Assembly: GCA_958446555.1 (NCBI GenBank)
Contig: CAUCWU010000015.1
Location: 1 to 15,810 of the forward strand
Source of the DNA: an uncultured Lachnospiraceae bacterium
GTDB lineage: Bacteria; Bacillota; Clostridia; Lachnospirales; Lachnospiraceae
Direction: 5' to 3'
Length of the DNA: 15,810 nucleotides
Notes under the pieces: model-generated
What the model was told of the DNA's origin: nothing
Databases searched by the model: none
What the model saw: the letters and a program-made list of their open reading frames with translations, nothing else
In this document: piece after piece, positions 7,045 through 14,917 of the stretch
How the letters are laid out: every line of letters starts with the position of its first letter
Numbering within the stretch: the first letter of the stretch is position 1
Translations under genes and position numbers: made by a program

Positions 7045-7971
7045 ATGAAAACAAAAACAAAAAGAAAATATACGGCGGTTGAAAAAAGAGAGAACCGCCA
7101 GCTCTACCTGTTGATGCTTCCGGTATTTATCCTAATCGCAGTCTTCTGCTATGCGCCGATGTTTGGTATCGTAATTGCATTTCAGGATTATTGGCCAGGT
7201 GATCCATTCTTTGGCGATGGTGCAATGTGGGTAGGCTTGGATAACTTTAAGAGATTTGTGCAGGGTGAATATTTTGGTCGACTGATCAAGAACACGCTGG
7301 TATTAAGTGGTCTGAATTTGGTTTTTGGCTTTACAATGCCAATTATCTTTGCACTTCTGTTGGATCAGATCAAGCATTTGAGATTCAAAAAATTCTGTCA
7401 GACGGCTAGCTACATGCCGTATTTTATTTCAACAGTAGTTGTTGCAGGTATGGTAATTTCCTTTATTGACGTGAATGGACTTATTACAAAACTGCTTACG
7501 ATTGTGGGACTGCCAAATATTAACTGGAGACAGGAACCATCAGCATTCCCTACAATTTATACTTTCACAAATGTGTGGAAACTGTTTGGATTTAATAGTA
7601 TTTTGTATATGTCCACGATTTCTTCAATTGATCAGGGTCTCTATGAGGCAGCAAAGATTGACGGTGCAAACCGTTGGCAGCAGTGCTGGCATGTCACACT
7701 TGCCGGTATCAAGCCAATCATTGCGATCAATTTAATTATGCAGGTTGGAAGCATTCTTTCTACAAACAGCGATTTGATCTTGCTTTTGTATACGCCGGCA
7801 ACTTATGATGTGGCAGATGTAATTGGTACATACACGTATCGTATGGGTATTTTGAACGGTGAGTACAGCTTCACGACAGCAGCAGGTCTGTTTATGTCTG
7901 TGATTGGATTTGCACTGACCTATATCTGTAATAAGATTAGTAACAAGCTGACAGGCTTCGGTCTGTGGTAA
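7045..7971 (+). CDS. ABC sugar importer permease, LplB type (first uptake system, subunit 1)
   Basis: A 308-residue membrane protein with about six hydrophobic segments, roughly at residues 20-42, 80-105, 122-145, 170-190, 222-245 and 275-298. The cytoplasmic coupling (EAA) loop is clear: EAAKIDGANRWQQCWHVTLA from residue 201, the site that docks with the ATPase. The N-terminal RQLYLLMLPVFILIAVFCYA stretch and total length fit the LplB/YteP group (COG4209) of polysaccharide-type permeases. It forms a heterodimeric channel with the product of the next gene and receives substrate from the upstream binding protein. The ribosome site is weak (AAAAGG, 11 nt before the ATG), in keeping with lower expression than the binding protein. 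No ATPase gene lies nearby; members of this group commonly share a MsmX-like ATPase encoded elsewhere. Confidence 0.95.
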   Translation: MKTKTKRKYTAVEKRENRQLYLLMLPVFILIAVFCYAPMFGIVIAFQDYWPGDPFFGDGAMWVGLDNFKRFVQGEYFGRLIKNTLVLSGLNLVFGFTMPIIFALLLDQIKHLRFKKFCQTASYMPYFISTVVVAGMVISFIDVNGLITKLLTIVGLPNINWRQEPSAFPTIYTFTNVWKLFGFNSILYMSTISSIDQGLYEAAKIDGANRWQQCWHVTLAGIKPIIAINLIMQVGSILSTNSDLILLLYTPATYDVADVIGTYTYRMGILNGEYSFTTAAGLFMSVIGFALTYICNKISNKLTGFGLW

Positions 7972-7982
7972 GGAGGTCAGAG

Positions 7983-8888
7983 ATGTCAAAGAGAAATCCG
8001 AATAAGATTAAAGAAGGAAAGACGATCTATACGGTGCTCGTCTATGCGGCAGTTGCGTTTCTTTGCTTTCTGGCTGTGTACCCGATGTATTATGTTTTGA
8101 TCATGTCGCTTAGTTCACCAGAAAATGCCGCACAGATGAATGTTTACGTCATTCCTAAGGGCTTTTGTGTAGATGCATATAAGGTTCTGGTACAGGACCC
8201 GGAGATGTGGAGAGCATATTTAAACACAATTATCTATGTAATTCCGACTACGATCTTGATGCTTACAACTTGTGTGCTAGTCGCATATCCGCTGACTTAT
8301 AAGCGCCTGATGGGAAGAAAGTTTGTCAACATGTTCTTGCTGATTCCAATGTATTTTGGCGGTGGCATGATTCCAACCTTCCTGTTAATCAATAAGTTAG
8401 GTCTGTATGACAATCCGCTTTCCCAGATTCTTCCGGTTTGCTTTTCTATATGGAACATTATTCTGGTAAAGGCATTTTTTAGCAGCATTCCAGAGAGTCT
8501 TCGTGAAGCTGCAAAGATTGATGGCGCGAATGTATATCAGATTTTGATTAAGGTATATCTTCCATTGTCCAAGCCGATTTTGGCAGTTATTGCTGTTTAC
8601 ACAATCGTTGGTGTATGGAACAGCTGGTTCAACGCTATGGTATATTTGCCACATACCCAGTGGCAGCCACTTCAGCTGTATCTGCGCCGTGTATTGATCG
8701 AAAATACAAAGCAGATCACAGAGGTATTAAGCCCGTCAGCAGCACAGGAGCTGGCGAGAAAGCAGATGAGCAATGCACAGTTGAAATATGCGATGATCAT
8801 ATTTACAACACTGCCAGTATTGTTCACGTATCCATTCTTCCAGAAATATTTTGTAAAGGGTGTCATGCTTGGCTCCTTGAAAGAGTAA
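7983..8888 (+). CDS. ABC sugar importer permease, LplC/YtcP type (first uptake system, subunit 2)
   Basis: A 301-residue membrane protein of the MalG/LplC class (COG0395). An N-terminal hydrophobic segment ends in VYPMYYVLIMSLSSPENA. The coupling loop EAAKIDGANVYQI starts at residue 175 and is followed by the family's LPLSKP. The C-terminus has the conserved YPFFQKYFVKGVMLGSLKE ending. The ATG at 7983 is chosen because AAGGAGG (7970-7976), which overlaps the TAA of the preceding gene, sits 6 nt before it; a GTG at 7965 in the same frame lies upstream of that site. Only 11 nt separate the two permease genes, so they are almost certainly co-transcribed and translationally linked. The product pairs with the LplB-type subunit to form the transmembrane channel. 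Confidence 0.95.
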   Translation: MSKRNPNKIKEGKTIYTVLVYAAVAFLCFLAVYPMYYVLIMSLSSPENAAQMNVYVIPKGFCVDAYKVLVQDPEMWRAYLNTIIYVIPTTILMLTTCVLVAYPLTYKRLMGRKFVNMFLLIPMYFGGGMIPTFLLINKLGLYDNPLSQILPVCFSIWNIILVKAFFSSIPESLREAAKIDGANVYQILIKVYLPLSKPILAVIAVYTIVGVWNSWFNAMVYLPHTQWQPLQLYLRRVLIENTKQITEVLSPSAAQELARKQMSNAQLKYAMIIFTTLPVLFTYPFFQKYFVKGVMLGSLKE

Positions 8889-8893
8889 AAAAG

Positions 8894-8930
8894 CGCCGGT
8901 ACACTGCGAAGCTGCCTTGTACCGGCGTTT
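8894..8930 (+). terminator. Intercistronic hairpin between permease and beta-galactosidase genes
   Basis: CGCCGGTACA (8894-8903) and TGTACCGGCG (8918-8927) form a perfect 10-bp stem around a 14-nt loop, preceded by an A run and followed by TTTCT. It starts a few bases after the permease stop. The T tract is short, so partial read-through into the GH2 gene is likely, and it could set enzyme level relative to transporter. Confidence 0.7.
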
Positions 8931-8969
8931 CTGCATAGAAAAAGCGCAGAGCGCAGAAAAGAGGAAACT

Positions 8970-11960
8970 ATGGAGTTGATTCATTATTATGAGGATCTAA
9001 ATACGCTGCATGTAGGGACAGAAAAGCCACGTTGCTATTATCTTCCAAAGCATCCAGATGGAAGTGATTCCTACCGCTGCTTAAGCGGCGATGATTGGCA
9101 GTTTTACTATTACAAAAATCCGCAGAGCGTAGACGAAAATTTCTGTACGGCCGATTATGAAAATGAAGCATATGTGCCGATGACGGTGCCGTCATGCTGG
9201 CAGGCAAAAGGCTATGATCACAAGCATTATTCTGGTGGTGCATATGTAATTCCGTATGATCCGCCGTATGTGCCAGATGAGAATCCGTGTGGTGCCTACT
9301 ATAAGGATTTTGACGTAACAGAAGAGGAACTGAAAAAGGATTTGTATCTGTATTTTGAGGGCGTAGAGGCCGGATTTTACGTTTGGGTGAATGGTCAGTT
9401 TGTTGGCTACAGCCAGGTGTCACACAGCCCAAGTGAGTTTGATATTACCTCGTTTGTAAAGTCAGGAAAGAACCGCTTGGCAGTGCTTGTATTAAAGTGG
9501 ACAGATGGAACCTATCTTGAGGCTCAGGATAAGTATCGCTATAATGGAATTTTCCGCGATGTGACGCTTCTGATCCGTCCGAAAGATGCGATTGTCGATT
9601 ATACAGTAAAGACAAGCGTGGCAGAAGACAACAAGACGGCAACCGTATCAGTAAAGCTAGATAGCTGTAAGGGTGAGCCGAAGGCAGTGGCTTATCTTTT
9701 TGCACCAGATGGAAGCAAGCTTGAAGAAAAAGAGCTTTTTGCTGGTCAGGAAACAAGTTTTACCGTGTCTGATCCAAGTCTATGGAATGCAGAAAATCCG
9801 ATTCTTTATACTGTAAAGCTTCAGACAAAGGATGAAGTGATTGAGCAAAAGGTTGGAATCCGAGAGATTGAAATAAAAGATGGCGTCATGCTTTTAAACC
9901 ATCGCCCGGTAAAGCTTCTTGGTGTAAACCGTCATGACAGCAGCCCAACAGATGGATACACGGTATCAAGAGAGCATGTAGTGCGTGATCTTACGATGAT
10001 GAAAAAAAATAATATAAATGCAATCCGCACAAGTCATTATCCGAATGCACCGTGGTTTACTGAGCTTTGCAATGAGTATGGCTTTTACGTGATTGCAGAG
10101 GCTGATTTTGAGACACATGGAACGATGGATCTGGTTGGTGAAGAGCCGATTTATAGGAAGTTTGGAAAGATTGTTCAGGATCCGGCTTTCCACGATGCGA
10201 TTGTAGATCGTATGATGTTAAACGTAATTCGTGACAAGAACGCGAGTTGTGTTGTTATCTGGTCTCTTGGAAATGAAAGCGGCTATGGAAAGAATCTGAT
10301 TGATGCTGGAAAGTGGACGAAGGAATATGACCCAACACGTCCTGTTCACTATGAAGGAGCAACTTGGGCACCTCCAGGAATCGAGAATGATCAGTCTTGT
10401 CTTGATATGGTAAGCCGCATGTATCCGACTGTAGAGACAATTAAAAAGTATCTTGCAGACCCTACTAGCGTAAAGCCATTTATCTTGTGTGAGTTTGTTC
10501 ATGCAATGGGTAATGGCCCTGGTGACATTGAGGACTATCTGGAAGTCATCTTACCAGAAAAGCGAATCATCGGCGCATTTGTCTGGGAATGGTGTGATCA
10601 TGCAACATATGAAGGAAAGACACCAGATGGGAAGGATAAATATTTTTATGGCGGTGATTACGGTGAGTTCCCACACGATGGAAATTTCTGCATGGACGGA
10701 CTTGTTTATTCAGACCGTCGCCCACATACTGGACTGCATGAGTGGAAAAATGCGATTCGTCCAGTAAGAGCTACCCTTCAGGAAATCAGCCCACTAAAGG
10801 TATCATTGTGGAATCGTCTTGACTTCACAAATCTTGATGATGTTGTAACAGTAACATATGAGATTAAGGAAGAAGGAAGACTGCTTTCACAGGGAAGTGT
10901 TGCAGTACCTTCAATTGAACCACATGAAAAAGGCTTTGTTCTGATTCCAGAGGCACCAAAGACAAATAAAAATACTTACCTTAAGCTGACCTACACAGCA
11001 AAGCAGGGAACTGCTCTTGCAGGAGAGGTACTTGGCTTTGATCAGATTGCTTTGTTTGAGGAGCAGGATGAAGTGCTCACACCTGTATCTAAGACTGCGC
11101 TGCCGGCATTTACTTCATGGAGTGTAAATGAGACGGCGGATATCTATGAGCTGACAAGAGACGGCGAGTGTATTGTATTTGATCGCCATCTTGGAACATT
11201 TGCAAAGATCGTTAAAGATAATGAGAACCAGATTTCTGAGCCAATGCGTTTTCTGACCTTCCGTGCGCCGACAAATAATGACTCGGCAGTATCAAAGGAG
11301 TGGAGAATGGCAGGATACGACAGAAGCACAGTAAAGGTATATGAGACATCTATTCAGGAAATAGATGGCGTAATCGAGATTCACAGCAGATTCTCTATTG
11401 CATCTCCAGCCAAGCAACCATTCCTTCGCCTTCAGGCAGTATGGAAAGTTGATCTTGAGGGAACCATTTACCTTTCCTTAGATGGAAACTTTGACAAGGT
11501 ATTCCCGTACCTTCCGCGATTTGGTCTTGGGCTAAAGCTTCCAAACGATAAGACTAATGTAACATACTACGGATATGGGCCATATGAAAGCTATTCCGAT
11601 AAGCATCGTGCATCTTGGGTAGATCGCTTTGATACAACAGTTGATGATATGTTTGAGGATTACGTTTTCCCACAGGAAAATGGAAGTCATTACAACTGTC
11701 AGTATGCATCTGTTGGAAATTTGTACGCAAAGGGCAAAAAGCCGTTCAGCTTCCAGGCATCACGCTACAGTGAAAAGGAGCTTGACGAAAAGGCACATAA
11801 CTTTGAGCTTGTTCCATCTGATGGCATTTATGTGGCGCTTGACTATAAGCAAAGCGGAATTGGTTCTAATTCCTGTGGTCCGAGACTGGCAGAGAAATAT
11901 CAGCTTCGCGAAGAAAAAATTGAGTGGGAGATCAGCATTCGATTTGACAATAAGAATTAA
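8970..11960 (+). CDS. lacZ: Glycoside hydrolase family 2 beta-galactosidase, LacZ type, cytoplasmic
   Basis: A 996-residue protein without a signal peptide, close in length to E. coli LacZ (1024). It removes terminal beta-galactose from imported oligosaccharides. Domains in order: galactose-binding-like sandwich (about 40-205; PSCWQAKGYD, NGQFVGYSQ, YNGIFRDV), immunoglobulin-like domain (206-300), TIM barrel (about 301-590), a second Ig-like domain, and the LacZ small-chain domain (about 710-990; YGYGPYESYSD, PQENGSHYN, GIGSNSCGP). The acid/base is Glu436 in SLGNESG and the nucleophile is Glu508 in CEFVHAMGN. EADFETHG and RTSHYPNAP match metal- and sugar-binding LacZ motifs. Differences: Gly89 aligns with LacZ Asn102, Asp576 with Asn604, and the nucleophile region reads CEFVHAMGNGPG rather than CEYAHAMGNS. 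The start has GAGG 5 nt upstream of the ATG. Its place directly after binding protein and permeases implies that the imported sugar is a beta-galactoside. Activity on related glycosides cannot be excluded. Confidence 0.93.
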   Translation: MELIHYYEDLNTLHVGTEKPRCYYLPKHPDGSDSYRCLSGDDWQFYYYKNPQSVDENFCTADYENEAYVPMTVPSCWQAKGYDHKHYSGGAYVIPYDPPYVPDENPCGAYYKDFDVTEEELKKDLYLYFEGVEAGFYVWVNGQFVGYSQVSHSPSEFDITSFVKSGKNRLAVLVLKWTDGTYLEAQDKYRYNGIFRDVTLLIRPKDAIVDYTVKTSVAEDNKTATVSVKLDSCKGEPKAVAYLFAPDGSKLEEKELFAGQETSFTVSDPSLWNAENPILYTVKLQTKDEVIEQKVGIREIEIKDGVMLLNHRPVKLLGVNRHDSSPTDGYTVSREHVVRDLTMMKKNNINAIRTSHYPNAPWFTELCNEYGFYVIAEADFETHGTMDLVGEEPIYRKFGKIVQDPAFHDAIVDRMMLNVIRDKNASCVVIWSLGNESGYGKNLIDAGKWTKEYDPTRPVHYEGATWAPPGIENDQSCLDMVSRMYPTVETIKKYLADPTSVKPFILCEFVHAMGNGPGDIEDYLEVILPEKRIIGAFVWEWCDHATYEGKTPDGKDKYFYGGDYGEFPHDGNFCMDGLVYSDRRPHTGLHEWKNAIRPVRATLQEISPLKVSLWNRLDFTNLDDVVTVTYEIKEEGRLLSQGSVAVPSIEPHEKGFVLIPEAPKTNKNTYLKLTYTAKQGTALAGEVLGFDQIALFEEQDEVLTPVSKTALPAFTSWSVNETADIYELTRDGECIVFDRHLGTFAKIVKDNENQISEPMRFLTFRAPTNNDSAVSKEWRMAGYDRSTVKVYETSIQEIDGVIEIHSRFSIASPAKQPFLRLQAVWKVDLEGTIYLSLDGNFDKVFPYLPRFGLGLKLPNDKTNVTYYGYGPYESYSDKHRASWVDRFDTTVDDMFEDYVFPQENGSHYNCQYASVGNLYAKGKKPFSFQASRYSEKELDEKAHNFELVPSDGIYVALDYKQSGIGSNSCGPRLAEKYQLREEKIEWEISIRFDNKN

Positions 11961-12042
11961 GTGAAAGTGCAGTAAATAAAAATAGGGTTTTGAATATTTA
12001 GAGGATATTGAAGCAGTTATGCGCGGAGAGTAAAAAACGATA

Positions 12043-12091
12043 TATAATGGGATGAAAAGACTTCCCTTATGCGCAGGATATGTTGTATAAT
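12043..12091 (+). promoter_or_regulatory. Two TATAAT boxes in the spacer before the response-regulator gene
   Basis: TATAATGG occurs at 12043-12050 and again at 12086-12093. Each is preceded by TTATGCGC (12017-12024 and 12067-12074), 18 and 11 bp upstream respectively. Good -35 boxes are not visible at standard spacing. One or both probably serve the response-regulator gene, perhaps with an activator, but this is not firm. Confidence 0.4.
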
Positions 12092-12114
12092 GGCAATAGA
12101 TTCTGCGCTTTTTT
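12071..12114 (+). terminator. Possible terminator of the beta-galactosidase operon
   Basis: GCGCAG (12071-12076) pairs with CTGCGC (12103-12108), directly followed by six T. The loop is long (26 nt) and contains one of the TATAAT boxes, so terminator and promoter would overlap. The 6-bp GC-rich stem plus T6 is suggestive but weaker than the other terminators in this window. Confidence 0.4.
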
Positions 12115-12152
12115 GCGTATAAAAAACGGCGAAAAATGAAGGGAGACAGAAT

Positions 12153-13751
12153 ATGGGACTGACAATTCTGCTGGTGGATGATGATCAGATTCTGACAGAA
12201 AAAACAAAAAAATCATTAAATTGGGACAATCTTGGCATCGGTATGGTATTTACTGCAAATAATATCCATGAGGCAAAGGGAATTTTAAAGGTATACAAAG
12301 TAGATATTCTTCTTTGTGATGTGTATATGCCGATGGGAAGCGGTCTTGAGCTTGTGGAATGGATACGTGAGGAAAGAAAAGATATGAAATGTATCTTTTT
12401 GTCGAGTTATGCAAACTTTACTTATGCACAGAAGGCGCTTCGATTAGGTTCTGTTAACTATCTGCTAAAACCAATCTCCAATAAAGATCTTGAGGCGGAG
12501 TTAAAGACAGTCTGTGATGAACTGTTAAAGGAGCATACAAATCTGAACAGTCAGGAGAAGAAACGACGTGAGGAAGTGTGGAGAAAGGTGTTGGTGCAGG
12601 CACTTTCTGATGGTGTTGGTACGTCAAACACTCGTAGTTTATCTGATACTCAATATAGTGAACTCTATCCATCTGTGCAGCCAATTACACTTGTTCTAGC
12701 AGGGCTTCTCGACAACAGCGATGAGCGTCAGAAGGTAAAGGATATTTCATTATATAATTATTGTATGCGTACAGTCTCAGAGAAATATTTGCGGGAACTT
12801 GATCTTGACGTGATTGTATCATACAAGGATGCCGAGTGGCTTATCGTATTAAAAAATTTTGCCGATTATGATCGCCTTGAGGAACAGCTGTCAAAAATGC
12901 AGCAAGAGTTAAATGAACAGACTGCGCATAGCTATTGCTTTTATATTACAACAGGGCGCCCATATGCCAGCATCGCAAAGGCAATTCGTATAATTTCTGA
13001 TATGCGCGAGTATGCAATTCCGAATAAACGATTGATGATTGAGGAGTGGGCATGGGAACTTCGAAAGATTTCTTATTCACAGCCTTCGTGGGAGAAATGG
13101 CAGGAAATGTTTCACAAAAGTACAGCTTCAGGTGATTCATCTTACAATACTGCTTACATGGATGTTATGAAGGAAATGCTTACCTATGTTGATCATGCAT
13201 GCGAGAGCGGAAGCTGGTACTTATCGGACTTAAAACGCTTTGTGAAGCATATGGGCGATTTGCTGGTAAAAGTTTTGCGTGACAACAATGAGACATTTGA
13301 AGAACTGTTTGACTGGCAGGAGTATGAGCGAATGAGCTTTTTGGCACGACGCTCCGAGCAGGGCTGTATTGATCTTATTGAAACTGTCTGGAAAAAGATG
13401 GATAGTCTGCATAAAACAGAAGACAAGGCGGAGTCAACCATTGCCAAATTAAAAAAGTATATTGAAGAAAATTTAGGCGGTGAATTGACGCGTTCTGTTC
13501 TGGCAGGACAGGTGTATCTGTCAGAGGATTATATAACGAGGCTTTTTATCAGGGAGACTGGACAGACACTGCCTGTATATATTGCAAGACGGCGTATGGA
13601 AAAGGCAGCAAAGCTTCTTAGGGAATCTACAGATCCAATTAGCAAAATTGCGATGGAGGTTGGATATAGCAATTTTTCCTATTTTAGCAAGACATTTCGT
13701 GATTATGTGGGCAGCACACCGAATGAATATAGGGCAAAATATAGGAAATAG
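12153..13751 (+). CDS. YesN-type response regulator (receiver + AraC DNA-binding domain)
   Basis: A 532-residue protein. Residues 1-125 form a CheY-like receiver with acidic pocket Asp9-Asp11, probable phosphorylation site Asp56 (LLCDVYMP), a Ser84/Ser85 switch position (FLSSY) and Lys106 in LLKP. A middle region of about 300 residues has no motif I recognise, as is usual for YesN proteins. Residues 430-532 form an AraC-type double helix-turn-helix ending in TPNEYRAKYRK. The ribosome site AAGGGAG (12139-12145) precedes the ATG. Such regulators are normally paired with a YesM-type membrane histidine kinase and control sugar-uptake genes. No kinase is visible here, and the next genes are permeases. 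It probably acts on the flanking transport operons; the stimulus is unknown. Confidence 0.93.
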   Translation: MGLTILLVDDDQILTEKTKKSLNWDNLGIGMVFTANNIHEAKGILKVYKVDILLCDVYMPMGSGLELVEWIREERKDMKCIFLSSYANFTYAQKALRLGSVNYLLKPISNKDLEAELKTVCDELLKEHTNLNSQEKKRREEVWRKVLVQALSDGVGTSNTRSLSDTQYSELYPSVQPITLVLAGLLDNSDERQKVKDISLYNYCMRTVSEKYLRELDLDVIVSYKDAEWLIVLKNFADYDRLEEQLSKMQQELNEQTAHSYCFYITTGRPYASIAKAIRIISDMREYAIPNKRLMIEEWAWELRKISYSQPSWEKWQEMFHKSTASGDSSYNTAYMDVMKEMLTYVDHACESGSWYLSDLKRFVKHMGDLLVKVLRDNNETFEELFDWQEYERMSFLARRSEQGCIDLIETVWKKMDSLHKTEDKAESTIAKLKKYIEENLGGELTRSVLAGQVYLSEDYITRLFIRETGQTLPVYIARRRMEKAAKLLRESTDPISKIAMEVGYSNFSYFSKTFRDYVGSTPNEYRAKYRK

Positions 13752-13769
13752 ATTTGTGAGTTTTTACTG

Positions 13770-13816
13770 GTTAACAAAAAAATGTTAACAAAAAAACGAT
13801 AAAATAACAAAATAAC
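13770..13816 (+). repeat. Tandem AT-rich direct repeats downstream of the response-regulator gene
   Basis: GTTAACAAAAAAAT (13770-13783) is followed at once by GTTAACAAAAAAAC (13784-13797), identical at 13 of 14 positions. After GAT come two exact copies of AAAATAAC (13801-13816). They lie between the regulator stop and a terminator, upstream of the next transport genes. They may be binding sites or simple low-complexity DNA. Confidence 0.75.
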
Positions 13817-13826
13817 GATTTTTATG

Positions 13827-13859
13827 AAAAAAGATATCACAAAAAGATATCTTTTTTTT
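13827..13859 (+). terminator. Strong intrinsic terminator of the response-regulator gene
   Basis: AAAAAAGATATC (13827-13838) and GATATCTTTTTT (13846-13857) form a perfect 12-bp stem around a 7-nt loop, with a run of eight T overlapping the 3' arm. Outer AAATAAC (13810-13816) and GTTATTT (13860-13866) could extend it. It isolates the regulator from the second permease operon. Confidence 0.85.
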
Positions 13860-13877
13860 GTTATTTCCTATCAGAAA

Positions 13878-13914
13878 TTTTGTAGCAGAAAAAATATAAA
13901 AAATGTACTATAAA
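13878..13914 (+). promoter_or_regulatory. Weak promoter candidate for the second permease operon
   Basis: The stretch after the terminator holds TTTTGTAG (13878-13885) and GTACTATAAA (13905-13914), echoing the TTTTGT...GTACTAT arrangement before the binding-protein gene (start-to-start 27 bp here, 25 bp there). The spacing is longer than ideal, so an activator would be needed if this is the promoter. Confidence 0.35.
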
Positions 13915-13961
13915 ACCATAAAGAAAAAAGAAATAATTAGTAAAAAAGGAAGGAGAAAAAC

Positions 13962-14900
13962 GTGAAAACGAAAAAGACTCAGTCAAAAAGCAGCAAGCTC
14001 AGTGTAGGGCAAAAGCTTAAGGAAAGTAGTCAGCTATATCTGTTGATGCTTCCGTCTATCATCATTTTCCTGATCTTTACCTACTACCCGATGTACGGTG
14101 TCATCATTGCCTTTAAGGATTTCAAGCCGGCACTTGGTATTATGGAAAGTAAATGGGTCGGCATGAAGAACTTCATAACGTTCTTCAAATCGTATCAGTT
14201 TTCCGTGACAATCAAAAATACGATCGTAATCAGCTTGTACACGATTGCTGTTACGTTCCCATTGCCAATCATTATGGCGCTTATGGTGAATCAGATCCGA
14301 TCAACAAAGTTTAAGAAGGTTTTACAGGTAGCTACTTATCTGCCGCATTTCATTTCAGTCGTTGTTATGTCTGGTATGATTATCCTGTTTTTATCACCAA
14401 GTACAGGAATCATCGCAAAGCTGGTTGGACTGCTTGGATTCAAACTTCCAAACCTGATGGGTTCTGCATCTGCGTTCCCTCATATTTATGTATGGACAGA
14501 GGCATGGCAGCATGTCGGTTGGGATTCCATCCTCTACATTGCAACACTTTCCTCAGTTGACCCAAGCCTTTATGAGGCAGCCACAATGGATGGTGCAAAC
14601 AAGTGGCATAAGATTGTTAACATTGATCTTCCATCATTGGTTCCAACAGCGACAGTTATGTTTATCCTTCGAATGGGAAGCGTTATGAGTGTTGGATTTG
14701 AGAAGGTTTATCTGTTACAAAACAACTTAAACAGCAGTTCAAGTGAGATCATCTCAACCTACGTGTATAAGATGGGTCTTGTAAGCAATCAGTACAGCTT
14801 ATCAGCAGCGATCGGCCTGTTTAACAACATCATCAATCTTGTTCTTTTGATAGCAGTCAATCTGATAGCTAAAAAAGTCAGTGATACTTCATTAGTCTGA
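13962..14900 (+). CDS. ABC sugar importer permease, LplB type (second uptake system, subunit 1)
   Basis: A 312-residue membrane protein starting at GTG, chosen because GGAAGGAG (13948-13955) lies 6 nt upstream and no better start exists nearby. The N-terminus is rich in Lys and Ser and is followed by SSQLYLLMLPSIIIFLIFTY, the opening membrane segment typical of LplB/YteP permeases (COG4209). About six membrane segments are apparent. The coupling loop EAATMDGANKWHKIVNIDLP begins at residue 205. It is clearly paralogous to the permease at 7045-7971 but well diverged (for example the TMDGANKWHKI loop against KIDGANRWQQC), so it probably handles a different substrate. Its own binding protein is not in the window and probably lies downstream; the shared ATPase is probably encoded elsewhere. 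A strong terminator separates it from the preceding regulator, which may nevertheless control it. Confidence 0.94.
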   Translation: MKTKKTQSKSSKLSVGQKLKESSQLYLLMLPSIIIFLIFTYYPMYGVIIAFKDFKPALGIMESKWVGMKNFITFFKSYQFSVTIKNTIVISLYTIAVTFPLPIIMALMVNQIRSTKFKKVLQVATYLPHFISVVVMSGMIILFLSPSTGIIAKLVGLLGFKLPNLMGSASAFPHIYVWTEAWQHVGWDSILYIATLSSVDPSLYEAATMDGANKWHKIVNIDLPSLVPTATVMFILRMGSVMSVGFEKVYLLQNNLNSSSSEIISTYVYKMGLVSNQYSLSAAIGLFNNIINLVLLIAVNLIAKKVSDTSLV

Positions 14901-14917
14901 TGGAAGGGGGAAAAACA

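Noticed and set aside
7965..7967. GTG at 7965 as the start of the second permease
   Set aside because: It would overlap the previous gene and precede the AAGGAGG that serves ATG 7983.
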